Shown one piece after another: positions 16,735-25,503 of a stretch of 64,000 nucleotides of DNA. This DNA comes from Candidatus Sulfotelmatobacter sp. (lineage in GTDB: Bacteria; Acidobacteriota; Terriglobia; Terriglobales; Acidobacteriaceae), in assembly GCA_017883385.1 (NCBI GenBank), contig JADGNQ010000003.1, positions 79,507-143,506 on the forward strand, written 5' to 3'. The notes under the pieces are model-generated. The model did no database searches, had not been told where the DNA came from, and was given only the letters and a program-made list of their open reading frames with translations. The position numbers and the translations under genes are program-made. Position 1 is the first letter of the stretch; each line of letters starts with the position of its first letter.

Positions 16735-18369
16735 ATGCTTTCAGTCACCAATGTGTCCATGCGCTACGGCGCCAAAGTACTGTTCGACGAAGTCTCCACG
16801 GCGTTTACGCCGGGTAAGCGCTATGGCCTGACCGGGCCCAACGGCGCCGGCAAATCGACATTCATGAACCTGCTCAGCGGCGAACTCGAGCCGCAAAAGG
16901 GCACGGTCGTCCGTCCCCGCAAGCTGGGCGTATTAAGCCAGGACCAGTTTGCCTTCGACGCCCATTCCGCGATCGACACCGTCATCATGGGCAACAAGCG
17001 CCTATGGGCGGCCATGCAGGAACGCGACGCCATCTACGAAAAGCCCGAGATTACTGACGCCGATGGCATGAAGCTCGGCGAACTCGAAGGCATTGTCGGC
17101 GAAGAAGACGGCTACACCGCCGAGAGCGACGCCTCCATCCTGCTGCAAGGCCTCGACATTCCCGACGAGCTGCACACGCGCAAGATGGGCGAGCTACAGG
17201 GCGGACAGAAAGTCCGCGTCCTTCTGGCCCAGGCCCTGTTCGGGCATCCCCAGGCTCTGCTCCTCGACGAGCCCACGAACCACCTCGACTTGGATTCGAT
17301 CCACTGGTTGCAGGGATTTCTGAACGTCTACGACGGCGTCGTCATCGCGATCTCGCACGATCGCCACTTCCTCAACAGCATCTGCACCCACATCGCCGAC
17401 ATTGACTACGAGACCATCATCACTTACACCGGCAGCTACGACGACATGGTTGTGGCCAAAACGCAGGTCCGGTCGCAGATCGAGTCCCAGAACGCGCAGC
17501 GCGAAAAGAAGATCTCGCAGTTGAACGAGTTCATCGCGCGTTTCGCCGCCGGCACCCGGTCGAGCCAGGTGCAGTCGCGGCGCAAAGAAGTCGAACGCCT
17601 GCAGGTGACCGAGCTGGCCAGGTCCAACATCCAGCGCCCGTTCATCAAATTCGAGCAAAAACGCCCGTCGGGCAAGCACATTCTGGAAGTCGAGCATCTA
17701 GGCAAGGCGTACGGCGAGAAGCAGGTCATTCACGATTTCACCGCCAGCATCATTCGCGGCGAAAGAATCGCGCTCATGGGGCGTAACGGTGCAGGGAAGA
17801 CTACGCTGCTCAACGCGCTGCTGGCAAATTCTCCGACGACGCCCGAAGCCGAACTGCGCAAGACCAGTGGCTATGACGGTACCTTCGTCGACTCCGGGAA
17901 GGTCATCTGGGGACACGAAGCATCGATTGGCTACTTCGCGCAGGATCACCGCAGCCTGATCGCCGGTGGCATGACTGCGATCGACTGGCTGCATCAATGG
18001 GACGGCGCCGCCGTCAACGAGGAACTGCGCGGAATCCTCGGGCAAATGCTGTTTGCCCGCGAAGAAGCGACCAAGTCCACCAGCGTCCTCTCCGGCGGCG
18101 AAGCGGCGCGCCTCCTCTTCTGTAAGCTGATGCTCCAGAAGCCGAACGTGCTCGTGCTGGACGAGCCTACGAACCATCTGGACCTCGAATCCATCAACGC
18201 GCTGAACATCGCCTTGCAGCGTTATCACGGGACAGTTTTCCTCGTCACCCATGATCACGATCTGATTGACGAAGTCGCCACGCGCATCTGGCACTTCGAA
18301 AGCGACCACAAAATTACAGACTTCAAGGGCACCTACGAGGACTACCAGGCGGCTGTGGTCGCGGTCTAG
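16735..18369 (+). CDS. ABC-F ATPase, YbiT-like
   Basis: The 544-residue soluble protein has two ABC ATPase domains and no membrane helices, as in ABC-F proteins that act on the ribosome. Domain 1 has Walker A GPNGAGKS, signature LQGGQK and Walker B LLLDEPTNHLD. Domain 2 has Walker A GRNGAGKT, signature LSGGEAARL and Walker B VLVLDEPTNHLD. The charged inter-domain linker (about 240-310) contains FAAGTRSSQVQSRRKEVERL. Spacing and the start MLSVTNVSMRYGAKVLFD match the YbiT branch rather than EttA or Uup. It probably modulates translation, but the exact substrate state is unknown. Confidence 0.9.
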   Translation: MLSVTNVSMRYGAKVLFDEVSTAFTPGKRYGLTGPNGAGKSTFMNLLSGELEPQKGTVVRPRKLGVLSQDQFAFDAHSAIDTVIMGNKRLWAAMQERDAIYEKPEITDADGMKLGELEGIVGEEDGYTAESDASILLQGLDIPDELHTRKMGELQGGQKVRVLLAQALFGHPQALLLDEPTNHLDLDSIHWLQGFLNVYDGVVIAISHDRHFLNSICTHIADIDYETIITYTGSYDDMVVAKTQVRSQIESQNAQREKKISQLNEFIARFAAGTRSSQVQSRRKEVERLQVTELARSNIQRPFIKFEQKRPSGKHILEVEHLGKAYGEKQVIHDFTASIIRGERIALMGRNGAGKTTLLNALLANSPTTPEAELRKTSGYDGTFVDSGKVIWGHEASIGYFAQDHRSLIAGGMTAIDWLHQWDGAAVNEELRGILGQMLFAREEATKSTSVLSGGEAARLLFCKLMLQKPNVLVLDEPTNHLDLESINALNIALQRYHGTVFLVTHDHDLIDEVATRIWHFESDHKITDFKGTYEDYQAAVVAV

Positions 18370-18543
18370 GTTCCGGCGAGAGCGAGACGAATGCCGGGAT
18401 GATGCCGAAGAGCGCATTGCACCATTCCCGCTGCATGTGAATCAGCCAGGTTCTCCACAGGTTTCCACACCATTTGCAGTTGCGTTTGTTGACGCAAGTT
18501 CACGATAATAGATCCGGACGCTCTTGCGCGTGCCGCGGGAGCG

Positions 18544-19446
18544 TTGTGTGTTGCCGTGTACAGTCGAATTGACTTACTGAGGATCCTCCACATTACGCCG
18601 CGCCAGTTGGCCAACTGGGAGCGGAACGGCCTGGTAACGTCCGCGGAAGCCTATTCCTTTTCCGGTCTGCTGGAAATCAAGAAGGTTCGTGATCTGCGCG
18701 CCATGAGCGTGCGTCCGGCAGTGATTCGCCAGTCGCTCGAAGCCATGCGCAAGCAGGCGTCCGGCGTCGAGAAGCCGTTGCTCGAAGCCGGTGCGTGGTC
18801 CACTGCGAAGCACCGTGTGGCGTTCCGCCACGATGGTAGACTGCTGGAGCCGATCGCCGGCCAGTTCCTCATGGATTTTTCCGAGCGCGAAAAAGTCGTG
18901 ACCAGCACGCCTGTGCCAAAGGCCGAGATTAGTCCGCGCGAGAATGAGGTTACAGCGTGGTTCGCCCGCGGTATCGCACTGGAAGAAGATCCCGGAACGC
19001 AGGCCGAGGCCATCGCCGCGTACCACAAAGTGCTCGAGATCGAATCCACCCACGCCGCCGCTCACATCAATCTGGGCACGCTCTATTACAACCGCCAGGA
19101 CTTTGGCCTCGCCGAAAAGCATTATCGCCACGCCATCGAAGCCGACCCGCGTTACGCCCTCGCCTACTTCGATCTGGGCAATGTGCTCGACGAAACAGGC
19201 CGCGTGATGGACGCGATTCAGACCTACAAGACCGCATTGCAACTGGCTCCAACCTACGCCGACGCTCACTACAATCTGGCGCTGGCCTACGAAAAGCTCC
19301 GGGAACCGCGCAAGGCGCTCAAACACTGGCAGGCCTACGTCAAGCTCGACACCTCAGGCCCCTGGTCAGTGCATGCCCGCAGCCAGATCAAGCGCATCCT
19401 GCAGGCCGACGGTCTCCGACTGGTCCACGGCGCAAACCGCGGTTGA
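18544..19446 (+). CDS. MerR-like HTH protein fused to TPR repeats
   Basis: The 300-residue protein joins an N-terminal MerR-type winged helix (about residues 8-75, RILHITPRQLANWERNGLV, FSGLLEIKKVRDLRAMSV) to at least three to four tetratricopeptide repeats (about 135-280; HINLGTLYYNRQDFGLAEKHY, AYFDLGNVLDETGRVMDAI, AHYNLALAYEKLREPRKAL). A roughly 60-residue linker separates them. The combination suggests a DNA-binding protein regulated by protein contacts. Starts at TTG 18544 or GTG 18556 are possible; both lie just before the HTH. It is 125 bases upstream of the acyl-CoA dehydrogenase gene on the same strand. No ligand-binding MerR effector domain is present. Confidence 0.8.
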   Translation: MCVAVYSRIDLLRILHITPRQLANWERNGLVTSAEAYSFSGLLEIKKVRDLRAMSVRPAVIRQSLEAMRKQASGVEKPLLEAGAWSTAKHRVAFRHDGRLLEPIAGQFLMDFSEREKVVTSTPVPKAEISPRENEVTAWFARGIALEEDPGTQAEAIAAYHKVLEIESTHAAAHINLGTLYYNRQDFGLAEKHYRHAIEADPRYALAYFDLGNVLDETGRVMDAIQTYKTALQLAPTYADAHYNLALAYEKLREPRKALKHWQAYVKLDTSGPWSVHARSQIKRILQADGLRLVHGANRG

Positions 19447-19451
19447 ATCTG

Positions 19452-19493
19452 TCTTGTTTCCCTTCGTGCCCCTTCGTGTCCTTAGTGGTTGAA
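19452..19493 (+). repeat. CCTTCGTG...CTTCGTGTCCTTAGTGG repeat
   Basis: TTTCCCTTCGTGCCCCTTCGTGTCCTTAGTGGTT belongs to a short repeat also seen at 25504-25545 (before mutM) and 26483-26516 (before the ROK kinase), with a looser version near 34284. Confidence 0.6.
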
Positions 19494-19571
19494 GCTTCTG
19501 CCTTTGCTCTTCGCTGCGATTCAAAGTGCTAAAATCCAGAGTTTGCCCATTCCTTCCTGGAAGGTGACCCC

Positions 19572-20747
19572 ATGCCTGAAACGGTTCTGCAGGCTACTGT
19601 TCCCGCTCCTCTCACCACCCTTACCGAAGACGAAATCCTCTTCCGCGACAACATCCGCCAGTTCGCTGACGAAAAGATCCGTCCGCTGGTGAAGGAGATG
19701 GACGAAAAAGGCGTCTTCGACAAAGACCTCATCCACGACTTTTTCCAACTCGGCCTGATGGGCATCGAGATTCCCGAGCAGTACGGCGGAGGCGGGGCCA
19801 AGTTCTTCGAAGCAATCCTCGCCGTCGAAGAACTCTCTCGCGTGGACGCTTCTTCCGGCGTCATCGTCGACGTGCAAAACACACTGGTCAACAACGCCCT
19901 GCTGCGCTGGGGCAATGAGGAGCAGAAGAAGCGCTTCCTGCCGAAGATGGCCACCGAGACCGTGGGCGCCTACGCCCTCAGCGAAGCTGGTTCCGGCTCC
20001 GACGCTTTTGCTCTGCAGACGCGCGCCATGCTCAAAGGCACCGACTACGTACTTAACGGTCGCAAGCTCTGGATTACGAACGGCAAAGAGGCAGGATTGT
20101 TCGTGCTCTTCGCCACACTCGATCCCAGCGCCGGATACAAAGGCATCACCGCATTCCTGGTCGACAAGAACTTCCCGGGATTCACTGTCGGGAAGAAAGA
20201 AGATAAACTCGGCATCCGCGCGTCATCGACCTGCGAACTGATCCTGGAAGACTGCCGCGTGCCCAAGGAGAATGTGCTGGGCGAGCCCGGCAAGGGCTAC
20301 AAGATCGCCATCGAAACGCTGAACGAGGGCCGCATCGGCATCGGCGCGCAAATGATTGGCCTGGCCCGCGGCGCCTTCGAGTTTGCCTGTAAATACGCCG
20401 TCGAGCGTAAGCAGTTCGGCAAAGCCATCGCCGAGTTCCAGGGTATCCAGTTCCAGATCGCACAAATGGCCACTGAGATCGAAGCCGCACGGCTCATGGT
20501 CTACAACTGCGCGCGCATGAAGGACGCTGGCGTGAACTTCGTCAAAGAAGCCGCCATGACCAAGCTCTTCGCGTCCCAGGTCGCCGACCGCGTAACCTCG
20601 CTGGCCATTGAGATCTATGGCGGCTACGGATTCACCAAGGACTATCCCGTCGAGAAATACTGGCGCGATGCGAAGATCGGCAAGATCTACGAAGGCACGT
20701 CCAACATGCAGCTGGCCACCATCGCCAAGCTGATCCTCGGCAAGTAG
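19572..20747 (+). CDS. Acyl-CoA dehydrogenase
   Basis: The 391-residue FAD enzyme introduces the alpha-beta double bond in an acyl-CoA and passes electrons to ETF. It has the usual three-part fold: N-terminal helices (FRDNIRQFADEKIRPLV, MGIEIPEQYGG), the FAD-binding beta-domain (YALSEAGSGSDAFAL, WITNGKEAGLFVLFA) and the C-terminal helices (ERKQFGKAIAEFQGIQF, EIYGGYGFTKDYPVEKYWRDAKIGKIYEGTSNMQ). The catalytic base is the Glu of YEGTSNMQ, as in short/medium-chain enzymes. A GGAAGGTGA lies before the ATG. It is a single gene here, with no ETF or thiolase beside it, so chain-length preference cannot be stated. Confidence 0.94.
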   Translation: MPETVLQATVPAPLTTLTEDEILFRDNIRQFADEKIRPLVKEMDEKGVFDKDLIHDFFQLGLMGIEIPEQYGGGGAKFFEAILAVEELSRVDASSGVIVDVQNTLVNNALLRWGNEEQKKRFLPKMATETVGAYALSEAGSGSDAFALQTRAMLKGTDYVLNGRKLWITNGKEAGLFVLFATLDPSAGYKGITAFLVDKNFPGFTVGKKEDKLGIRASSTCELILEDCRVPKENVLGEPGKGYKIAIETLNEGRIGIGAQMIGLARGAFEFACKYAVERKQFGKAIAEFQGIQFQIAQMATEIEAARLMVYNCARMKDAGVNFVKEAAMTKLFASQVADRVTSLAIEIYGGYGFTKDYPVEKYWRDAKIGKIYEGTSNMQLATIAKLILGK

Positions 20748-20789
20748 AGCACTTGGCAGATTGAGGTGTCTGCCGTCGTGGGGGCAACC

Positions 20790-21137
20790 CTACTGCGAAT
20801 CGAACTTCAGTTCGATCAATTCCGCCGACTCGGCGCTGGCCGGGGCAAACTTCCACTTATATACGGCATCTTGAGCCGCCTGGATAAGCAAAGGGCTGCC
20901 ACCCATGGGCCGGACGGACTTCACTGTTCCGTCCGGTGCCACCGTCGCGATCACCTTCACGGTACCCCCAAGGTTCATCTTCTTCGCGATATCTGGATAA
21001 GAGGGTGCCGTCTTCCGGACGACCCGCCGCCCTTCCGAATGCCCGTCTGCAGACGATGATTGGCTCTGCGCCATTCCCACCGGCACAAAGCAGCATGAGA
21101 GGAACAAGAACAGAACCAGAAGGTGCCGTACCCGCAT
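20790..21137 (-). CDS. Secreted TonB C-terminal domain protein
   Basis: The 115-residue protein has a signal peptide (LLVLFLFLSCCFVPVGMA), possibly with a lipobox-like Cys pair, a short Ser-rich spacer and a TonB-C-like domain (VRKTAPSYPDIAKKMNLGGTVKV, VAPDGTVKSVRPMGGSPLLIQAAQDAV, WKFAPA). Unlike real TonB it lacks the long Pro-rich spacer and the ExbB/D-interacting helix, so it is unlikely to energise transport by itself. Such mini TonB-C proteins are common in Acidobacteriota. The start MRVRHLL at 21137 is preferred as it begins the signal peptide. It is divergent from the membrane gene at 21535 across a palindromic operator-like site. Confidence 0.82.
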   Translation of the reverse strand: MRVRHLLVLFLFLSCCFVPVGMAQSQSSSADGHSEGRRVVRKTAPSYPDIAKKMNLGGTVKVIATVAPDGTVKSVRPMGGSPLLIQAAQDAVYKWKFAPASAESAELIELKFDSQ

Positions 21138-21432
21138 GTTTGGAGGTCCCTGAGAAGAAAGTAGATTGTGGTCCAATTAGTCCCGAAGACGATGTTAGGA
21201 GTTTCTAACCTCTCCCGAAAAGTAACCGAGGTAATCTCGACGGCAACGTTTCCGGAGAGATAGCTGAATCGCTCCCGGAAGACGTCGCCCCCAATCTCTG
21301 AAGCAGCGCGCAAGCCGCGCCAGACAGGCGTTTTGCCCGGTCGGAGGTGACGGTAGAAAACCAAACCCACTTGCTCATTATGTGCAGCGAGTTGCACTTC
21401 TGCCTTTCGTCCCTCTCCGGCAGAAAGCGACT

Positions 21433-21455
21433 AACTATTTTGATATCATATAGTT
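21433..21455. promoter_or_regulatory. Palindromic operator-like site
   Basis: AACTATTTTGATATCATATAGTT is a palindrome: 6-bp arms AACTAT/ATAGTT and an 8-bp self-complementary centre TGATATCA, offset by one base. It stands out as AT-rich in a GC-rich setting and lies between the divergent genes that start at 21137 and 21535. A dimeric repressor site is the likely reading. Confidence 0.5.
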
Positions 21456-21534
21456 AACTCGAATTCTGCTATTGGCTCACTGGGTGCAATTCCCCATGTG
21501 CCTGCCAGTTTGGGGCAATGACCGGGGTGCCACC

Positions 21535-22008
21535 ATGACGACCTTATTCGAGAACGCCGCCGTACCTCCGATAGATGCTCCGACTGCCCGCAAGAAACAC
21601 GGCTGGTTGCCCCTCTTGACCGTCTTGTTCTTGATCTCTTACGGCCTGATGACCATGCTCATTGTCGAGCAAGGTGCGACCATCGAATCGCAGCGCACCT
21701 TGATTCGTGAACTGTTCCGCGACAGCACCGAGTTATCGGCGATGAAGAAGGCCCAGCAGAATACGAATGTGGCGGATGTGCAGCACCATCGCCAAACTCC
21801 GTCAGCCAAAACGCAAGCTCCAGTGACCCAGTACCCGTCCACCCAGGCACCGTCTACCCAGGCTCCAACGAAGCAGGCCCCGTCTTCCCAGGCGGCACAG
21901 CAACATCGCACGAAGAACCAGACCGCGAAGCAGAAACCCCAGTTCCAGATGCCGTCAAAGCCGGCGTTGGATCTGGTCGATGATCCCCGCACTGTGATTA
22001 CGATCTAA
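21535..22008 (+). CDS. Single-pass membrane protein with low-complexity tail
   Basis: From the ATG at 21535 the product has 157 residues. A short cytoplasmic N-terminus is followed by one membrane helix (about residues 25-46, WLPLLTVLFLISYGLMTMLI), a short coiled segment (IESQRTLIRELFRDSTELSAMKK) and a Thr/Gln/Pro/Ala-rich low-complexity tail with repeats of TQAP. It ends in a compact SKPALDLVDDPRTVITI. No homologous family is recognised. The tail looks like an extracytoplasmic spacer. The palindrome at 21433-21455 is 80-100 bases upstream and could control it. Confidence 0.65.
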   Translation: MTTLFENAAVPPIDAPTARKKHGWLPLLTVLFLISYGLMTMLIVEQGATIESQRTLIRELFRDSTELSAMKKAQQNTNVADVQHHRQTPSAKTQAPVTQYPSTQAPSTQAPTKQAPSSQAAQQHRTKNQTAKQKPQFQMPSKPALDLVDDPRTVITI

Positions 22009-22116
22009 GACGTTGATGTAAAACCTAGACCTGAGACCACGATCTCAGACGCGAGTTGTGCAAGCAGTGCTTGCTTTGTAGGTAAACAGTAGAAAGCGGA
22101 ACGTCCCAGGAAAACA

Positions 22117-22365
22117 ATGAAGGTTCTGACCCTAGCCTTGTTGTTAAGTCTGCCTGTTGCCCAACTGGCTCCACCCAGGCCCCTGCGTCAACCCATCACT
22201 CAGGTAACCAAGCGCTCCAAGGGCGGGCGCTGGTACTTTGCCGCCACCGGGCATGCGGTGTACTGCTACGGTCCAGTCATGACCGTGCCCCGCGCCAACG
22301 GCGACCTGCAGCGAGTCGCCACCTTCTGCCGCGACGGCAGCGCCGTAGTTCCGCTCAAAGACTAG
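22117..22365 (+). CDS. Small secreted protein, function unknown
   Basis: The 82-residue product has a signal peptide (VLTLALLLSLPVAQLA) and a basic, aromatic mature part containing GGRWYFAATGHAVYCYGPVMTV and VATFCRDGSAVVPL. Two Cys in the mature region could form a disulfide bond. A CCCAGGAAAA binding site lies before the ATG. It follows the single-pass membrane gene by 108 bases on the same strand. No family was recognised. Confidence 0.65.
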   Translation: MKVLTLALLLSLPVAQLAPPRPLRQPITQVTKRSKGGRWYFAATGHAVYCYGPVMTVPRANGDLQRVATFCRDGSAVVPLKD

Positions 22366-22543
22366 CGCGCAGGTCTCTCAACCGGTTTGGGAAGGGTGCG
22401 GTCTCCGCCCGCCCGTACCGCCATCGCGCAGGAGTCCCAGTGAAGTCTGTAGCTCGACCGCGTCTGAGAAGTGGTAGACACTGCATACTCCGCCACAGGG
22501 TTTCCATCGTTTCCTCAGAGTTGCGTTGGGGTTGGGAAATCCG

Positions 22544-22939
22544 CTAGCTTCCTACTCTCGCCTGCAGATCCTGTATCGCCACGATCCAGTCGTTCAGACC
22601 GTCCGCTTCCAGCCACAGGTCTTTCAGTTCAGAATTTCTCCGCACGCGGTCCAAAGCTCGAACCGCCAGAGCCTTAAGCTCCGGAGTGCACGCTTTCGGA
22701 TTCTTCTTTGTCCATTCGACAATGGCGGGTGGCACTGCCGGCGCGGGCGAACCGTTCAGAGCCGCGACGACCTCGGCTGCGGCGACTGCAACCCTAGCGG
22801 CAGGTGCCTCAAGATAGTCAGGATTGTCAGCGGTTTGAACCAGTATCTGCGTCAGACCATCGGGCGCTACGGTGCCCAGGTGTGCCAGCCAATCCGCAGC
22901 GTCGTCGTTCTCAAAGCTTCCGGTACCCCACCCTCCCAC
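22544..22939 (-). CDS. DUF4259 family protein
   Basis: The 131-residue protein begins MGGWGTGSFENDDAADWL, the diagnostic start of the DUF4259 family. The rest is helical with an Ala-rich central stretch (AAPAARVAVAAAEVVAAL) and a C-terminal LWLEADGLNDWIVAIQDLQARV helix. The family is of unknown function, cytoplasmic, and often scattered in soil bacteria. The start is GTG at 22939. Its upstream flank carries a long block of palindromic repeats. Confidence 0.85.
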   Translation of the reverse strand: MGGWGTGSFENDDAADWLAHLGTVAPDGLTQILVQTADNPDYLEAPAARVAVAAAEVVAALNGSPAPAVPPAIVEWTKKNPKACTPELKALAVRALDRVRRNSELKDLWLEADGLNDWIVAIQDLQARVGS

Positions 22940-23027
22940 GCAGCCTCCTCCGCGCCGACCGAGCCGCTTCGGGGATTATAAGGCCACGGTCTGCGCAACT
23001 TCGAGAATGGTGCTGGTTTGAGAAGAT

Positions 23028-23072
23028 CGATTCGTATCAGGAGCATCGCTTCAGCGATGCCAAACAGGCGTG
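23028..23072 (+). repeat. GATTCGTATCAGG-type palindromic repeat (short form)
   Basis: GATTCGTATCAGG is followed by the hairpin GCATCGCTTCAGCGATGC. Other short forms are at 36072, 39658, 54385 and, reversed, 62122. Confidence 0.65.
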
Positions 23073-23081
23073 AAGCTCGAA

Positions 23082-23221
23082 CGGCTTTAAAGGTTGCGGA
23101 AAAACGCACGATTCGTATCAGGCTATGCCTTCCTGAAGGCATAGCGTAAATGCTTGCGAATCAATCCGCCTTCAGGCGCTGCGCACGCGGAATGCGACTT
23201 CTTCCGCAGCCTCTTTAGCCG
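23082..23221 (+). repeat. Palindromic MITE-like element, copy 1, with its target hairpin
   Basis: The core reads AAGGTTGCGGAAAAA ... inverted to ...CTTCTTCCGCAGCCT, with internal hairpins (CTATGCCTTCCTGAAGGCATAG and CGCCTTCAGGCG). Removing it, and one copy of the flanking CTTTA, leaves CGGCTTTAGCCG, itself a palindrome, so it appears to sit in the loop of another hairpin repeat. The rest of the 22940-23470 spacer holds further short repeats (for example CCGTGGAAGAGCGGCGCTTC at 23269-23302, matched at 27710-27745) and no gene that I can support. Confidence 0.65.
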
Positions 23222-23470
23222 CTGGCCCCCTCTATAGCCGCGGAGGCGACAGCCGTGAACGATCCTATAGCCGTGGAAGAGCGGCGCTTCCAGCTCCGCG
23301 TACAGCTAGTTTTTCGCGAGATCGGTGGAACAGATCTGCCGAAATCAAGCCGCGAAGCGGCGGTATGTGAAAGTCCGGCACGGCAGTGCCGGGTGAGAGT
23401 GGAAAAAGTGCGCGAGTCCCGGCACAAGTTCTCACTCACACTCTTCAGCCCCCCCCTCCCTGTTGCCCAC

Positions 23471-24391
23471 TCACAGGCTCCTCGGCGCAACCGCCGAAAC
23501 CGCCCACTCGCTCATAGAATGAGCCGCCCCGCAGTCCAGGCACTTCGTCACATCAAACCGGGTCGAACAATACGGACAGACCGCCTGGGTCGCGAAGGTA
23601 TCGAATCCCTGCCCACACTGCCCGCACTTCCAGAAATCCCCGACCGGCGGCGCTGTCCTGCAACTCGGACAGGCAAACCCGTCTCGACGTGGCAATTTTG
23701 CGACACGCAACAATGCCTGCGCCTGCCGGAATCCGCCCCAGCAACTCATAAGCATGTAGAGGGAAATCACGCCGAGCCAAGTGTCACGCATCCGTATCGC
23801 AAGCAGGACGAACCCGCCCACGCCCAGCAAGCCGATAATCGCCGCCGCCATCAAGCTGCGGGCGCGTCCCAGCACGAACCAGAGGAGAGACCGAAGAATC
23901 TGGCCGCCATCCAGAGGATAGACCGGCAGAATGTTGAAAACCAGCAGCCACAAGTCGATCCGCCAGACTTGGCGCAGCAGCGCGTAGGCGTCGGGCATCG
24001 TCCCAGCCCATCCTGACGACCGTGCCGACATTACCAGGACCCACAAGACCGGCAGGAGCGCCACGTTTACCAGCGGTCCGGCTGCGATGCTCCACAGCGT
24101 CGCTCCCGGCCGTGGCGGCGGGTCCACATATGCCACTCCGCCGAGAGGCCACAGCATGATCCGGTTCGCCACGCCCCCAACTTGCCGGCACGCCAGCGCG
24201 TGGCCAAACTCGTGCAGCAGCACAATCACGAACAGCGCCAGGTACTCCAGCACATTCCACGCGACAGACGAATAAAGCCCCGCCCGGGCGTTGATTTCAT
24301 ACACCGCTACCAGAAACCACGACCAATGCAGGAATACATCGATTCCGGAGAAACGAAACAGACGGATCGACCCTTGTCGCGAACTCGGCAT
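23471..24391 (-). CDS. M50 (site-2 protease) family metalloprotease with zinc ribbons
   Basis: The 306-residue protein is an intramembrane zinc protease. The HEFGH motif lies in a helix (about residues 55-68, FVIVLLHEFGHALACR) and the third metal ligand is in VYPLDGGQILRSL. Five to six hydrophobic helices cover residues 15-220. After the membrane part the C-terminal 75 residues carry two zinc-ribbon-like units: FACPSCRTAP...WKCGQCGQGF and AVCPYCSTRF...KCLDCGAAHS, eight Cys in all. These soluble ribbons are not part of the core family and may recruit substrate or nucleic acid. The gene is divergent from the pirin gene. Confidence 0.88.
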   Translation of the reverse strand: MPSSRQGSIRLFRFSGIDVFLHWSWFLVAVYEINARAGLYSSVAWNVLEYLALFVIVLLHEFGHALACRQVGGVANRIMLWPLGGVAYVDPPPRPGATLWSIAAGPLVNVALLPVLWVLVMSARSSGWAGTMPDAYALLRQVWRIDLWLLVFNILPVYPLDGGQILRSLLWFVLGRARSLMAAAIIGLLGVGGFVLLAIRMRDTWLGVISLYMLMSCWGGFRQAQALLRVAKLPRRDGFACPSCRTAPPVGDFWKCGQCGQGFDTFATQAVCPYCSTRFDVTKCLDCGAAHSMSEWAVSAVAPRSL

Positions 24392-24561
24392 CTGCGAGAT
24401 TTATAACACAGCCCTGCTCCGCGACCGTTGATCCCCAACCGTTGCTCGCCAACCGGAGTCGCAAGCTCTAACCCGCCTAGCGTCCGGAGGGTGTCGGCGT
24501 GCATCAAATACGTCTCACGCGGTAGAGTACTCTGCACGCACGCTCGACCACCGGAGGCCAC

Positions 24562-25464
24562 ATGTCCATTCGACCCATCAAGCGGCTCATCAAATCCAAG
24601 CCCACTTTGGAAGGTGCAGGAGTGCATCTGCGCCGTGCCTTCGGCTTTGGCAACACTCACGACTTCGATCCCTTCCTACTGCTCGACGACTTTCGCAACG
24701 ACATTCCTGAGGACTATCTCGCGGGTTTCCCGTGGCACCCGCACCGCGGCATCGAAACCATCACGTACGTTCTAGCCGGAACCGTCGAGCACGGCGACAG
24801 CATGGGCAACAAGGGCGCCATTGCCGCCGGAGACGTCCAGTGGATGACCGCTGGCAGCGGCATCATTCACCAGGAAATGCCGAAGGGCGACCCGACCGGT
24901 AGCATGCACGGTTTTCAGTTGTGGGCGAACCTCCCGTCGGCTTTGAAAATGACGCCGCCGCGCTATCAAGAGGTGAAGACAGCAGATATCCCAGAGGTCA
25001 CCGACGACGACGGCACTCACGTCCGCATCGTCTGTGGAAAGTTCTGGGGCAAGTCTGGCCCGGTGGATGGAATCGCCGCCGATCCCATCTACCTCGACGT
25101 GTCGGTGCCTCCCGGGGAGAGAAAGACTTTGCCGGTCGAGACCACTCGCCACGCCTTCGCCTACGTTTTTGCGGGATCCGGGAAATTCTGCAACGCTTCG
25201 GCTCCCCTGGCTGTGCCAACCGAGGGCGTTGGATGGGCCGACACCAAACCTCCCGCAGAAGCGGACAACCGCTCGCTGGTAGTCTTCGATCGCGGCGACG
25301 AAGTCGCCGTGCAAGCTGGCGAAGATGGAATTCGTTTCCTCCTCGTTTCAGGCAAGCCGCTCGAAGAGCCCGTGGCGTGGTATGGTCCAATCGTGATGAA
25401 CACGCAGGAGCAACTCCAGCAAGCCTTCAAAGAACTCGAACAAGGCACGTTCTTGAAAAAGTAG
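24562..25464 (+). CDS. Pirin family protein
   Basis: The 300-residue bicupin matches pirin. Metal ligands are in HPHRGIETITYVL (two His) and in the GSGIIHQEMP segment (His and Glu). The C-terminal cupin follows (DVSVPPGERKTLPV, VFDRGDEVAVQAGEDGIRFLLVSGKPLEEPV). Pirins are cytoplasmic iron-binding proteins, some with quercetin dioxygenase activity; the physiological role is not fixed by sequence. GGAGG lies 6 bases before the ATG. It is followed 96 bases later by mutM on the same strand, possibly a loose operon under shared oxidative-stress logic, which is inference. Confidence 0.93.
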   Translation: MSIRPIKRLIKSKPTLEGAGVHLRRAFGFGNTHDFDPFLLLDDFRNDIPEDYLAGFPWHPHRGIETITYVLAGTVEHGDSMGNKGAIAAGDVQWMTAGSGIIHQEMPKGDPTGSMHGFQLWANLPSALKMTPPRYQEVKTADIPEVTDDDGTHVRIVCGKFWGKSGPVDGIAADPIYLDVSVPPGERKTLPVETTRHAFAYVFAGSGKFCNASAPLAVPTEGVGWADTKPPAEADNRSLVVFDRGDEVAVQAGEDGIRFLLVSGKPLEEPVAWYGPIVMNTQEQLQQAFKELEQGTFLKK

Positions 25465-25503
25465 CGGTAATCAGTTGAGCACCGAGAGGTTCTGAGGTCC
25501 TGG

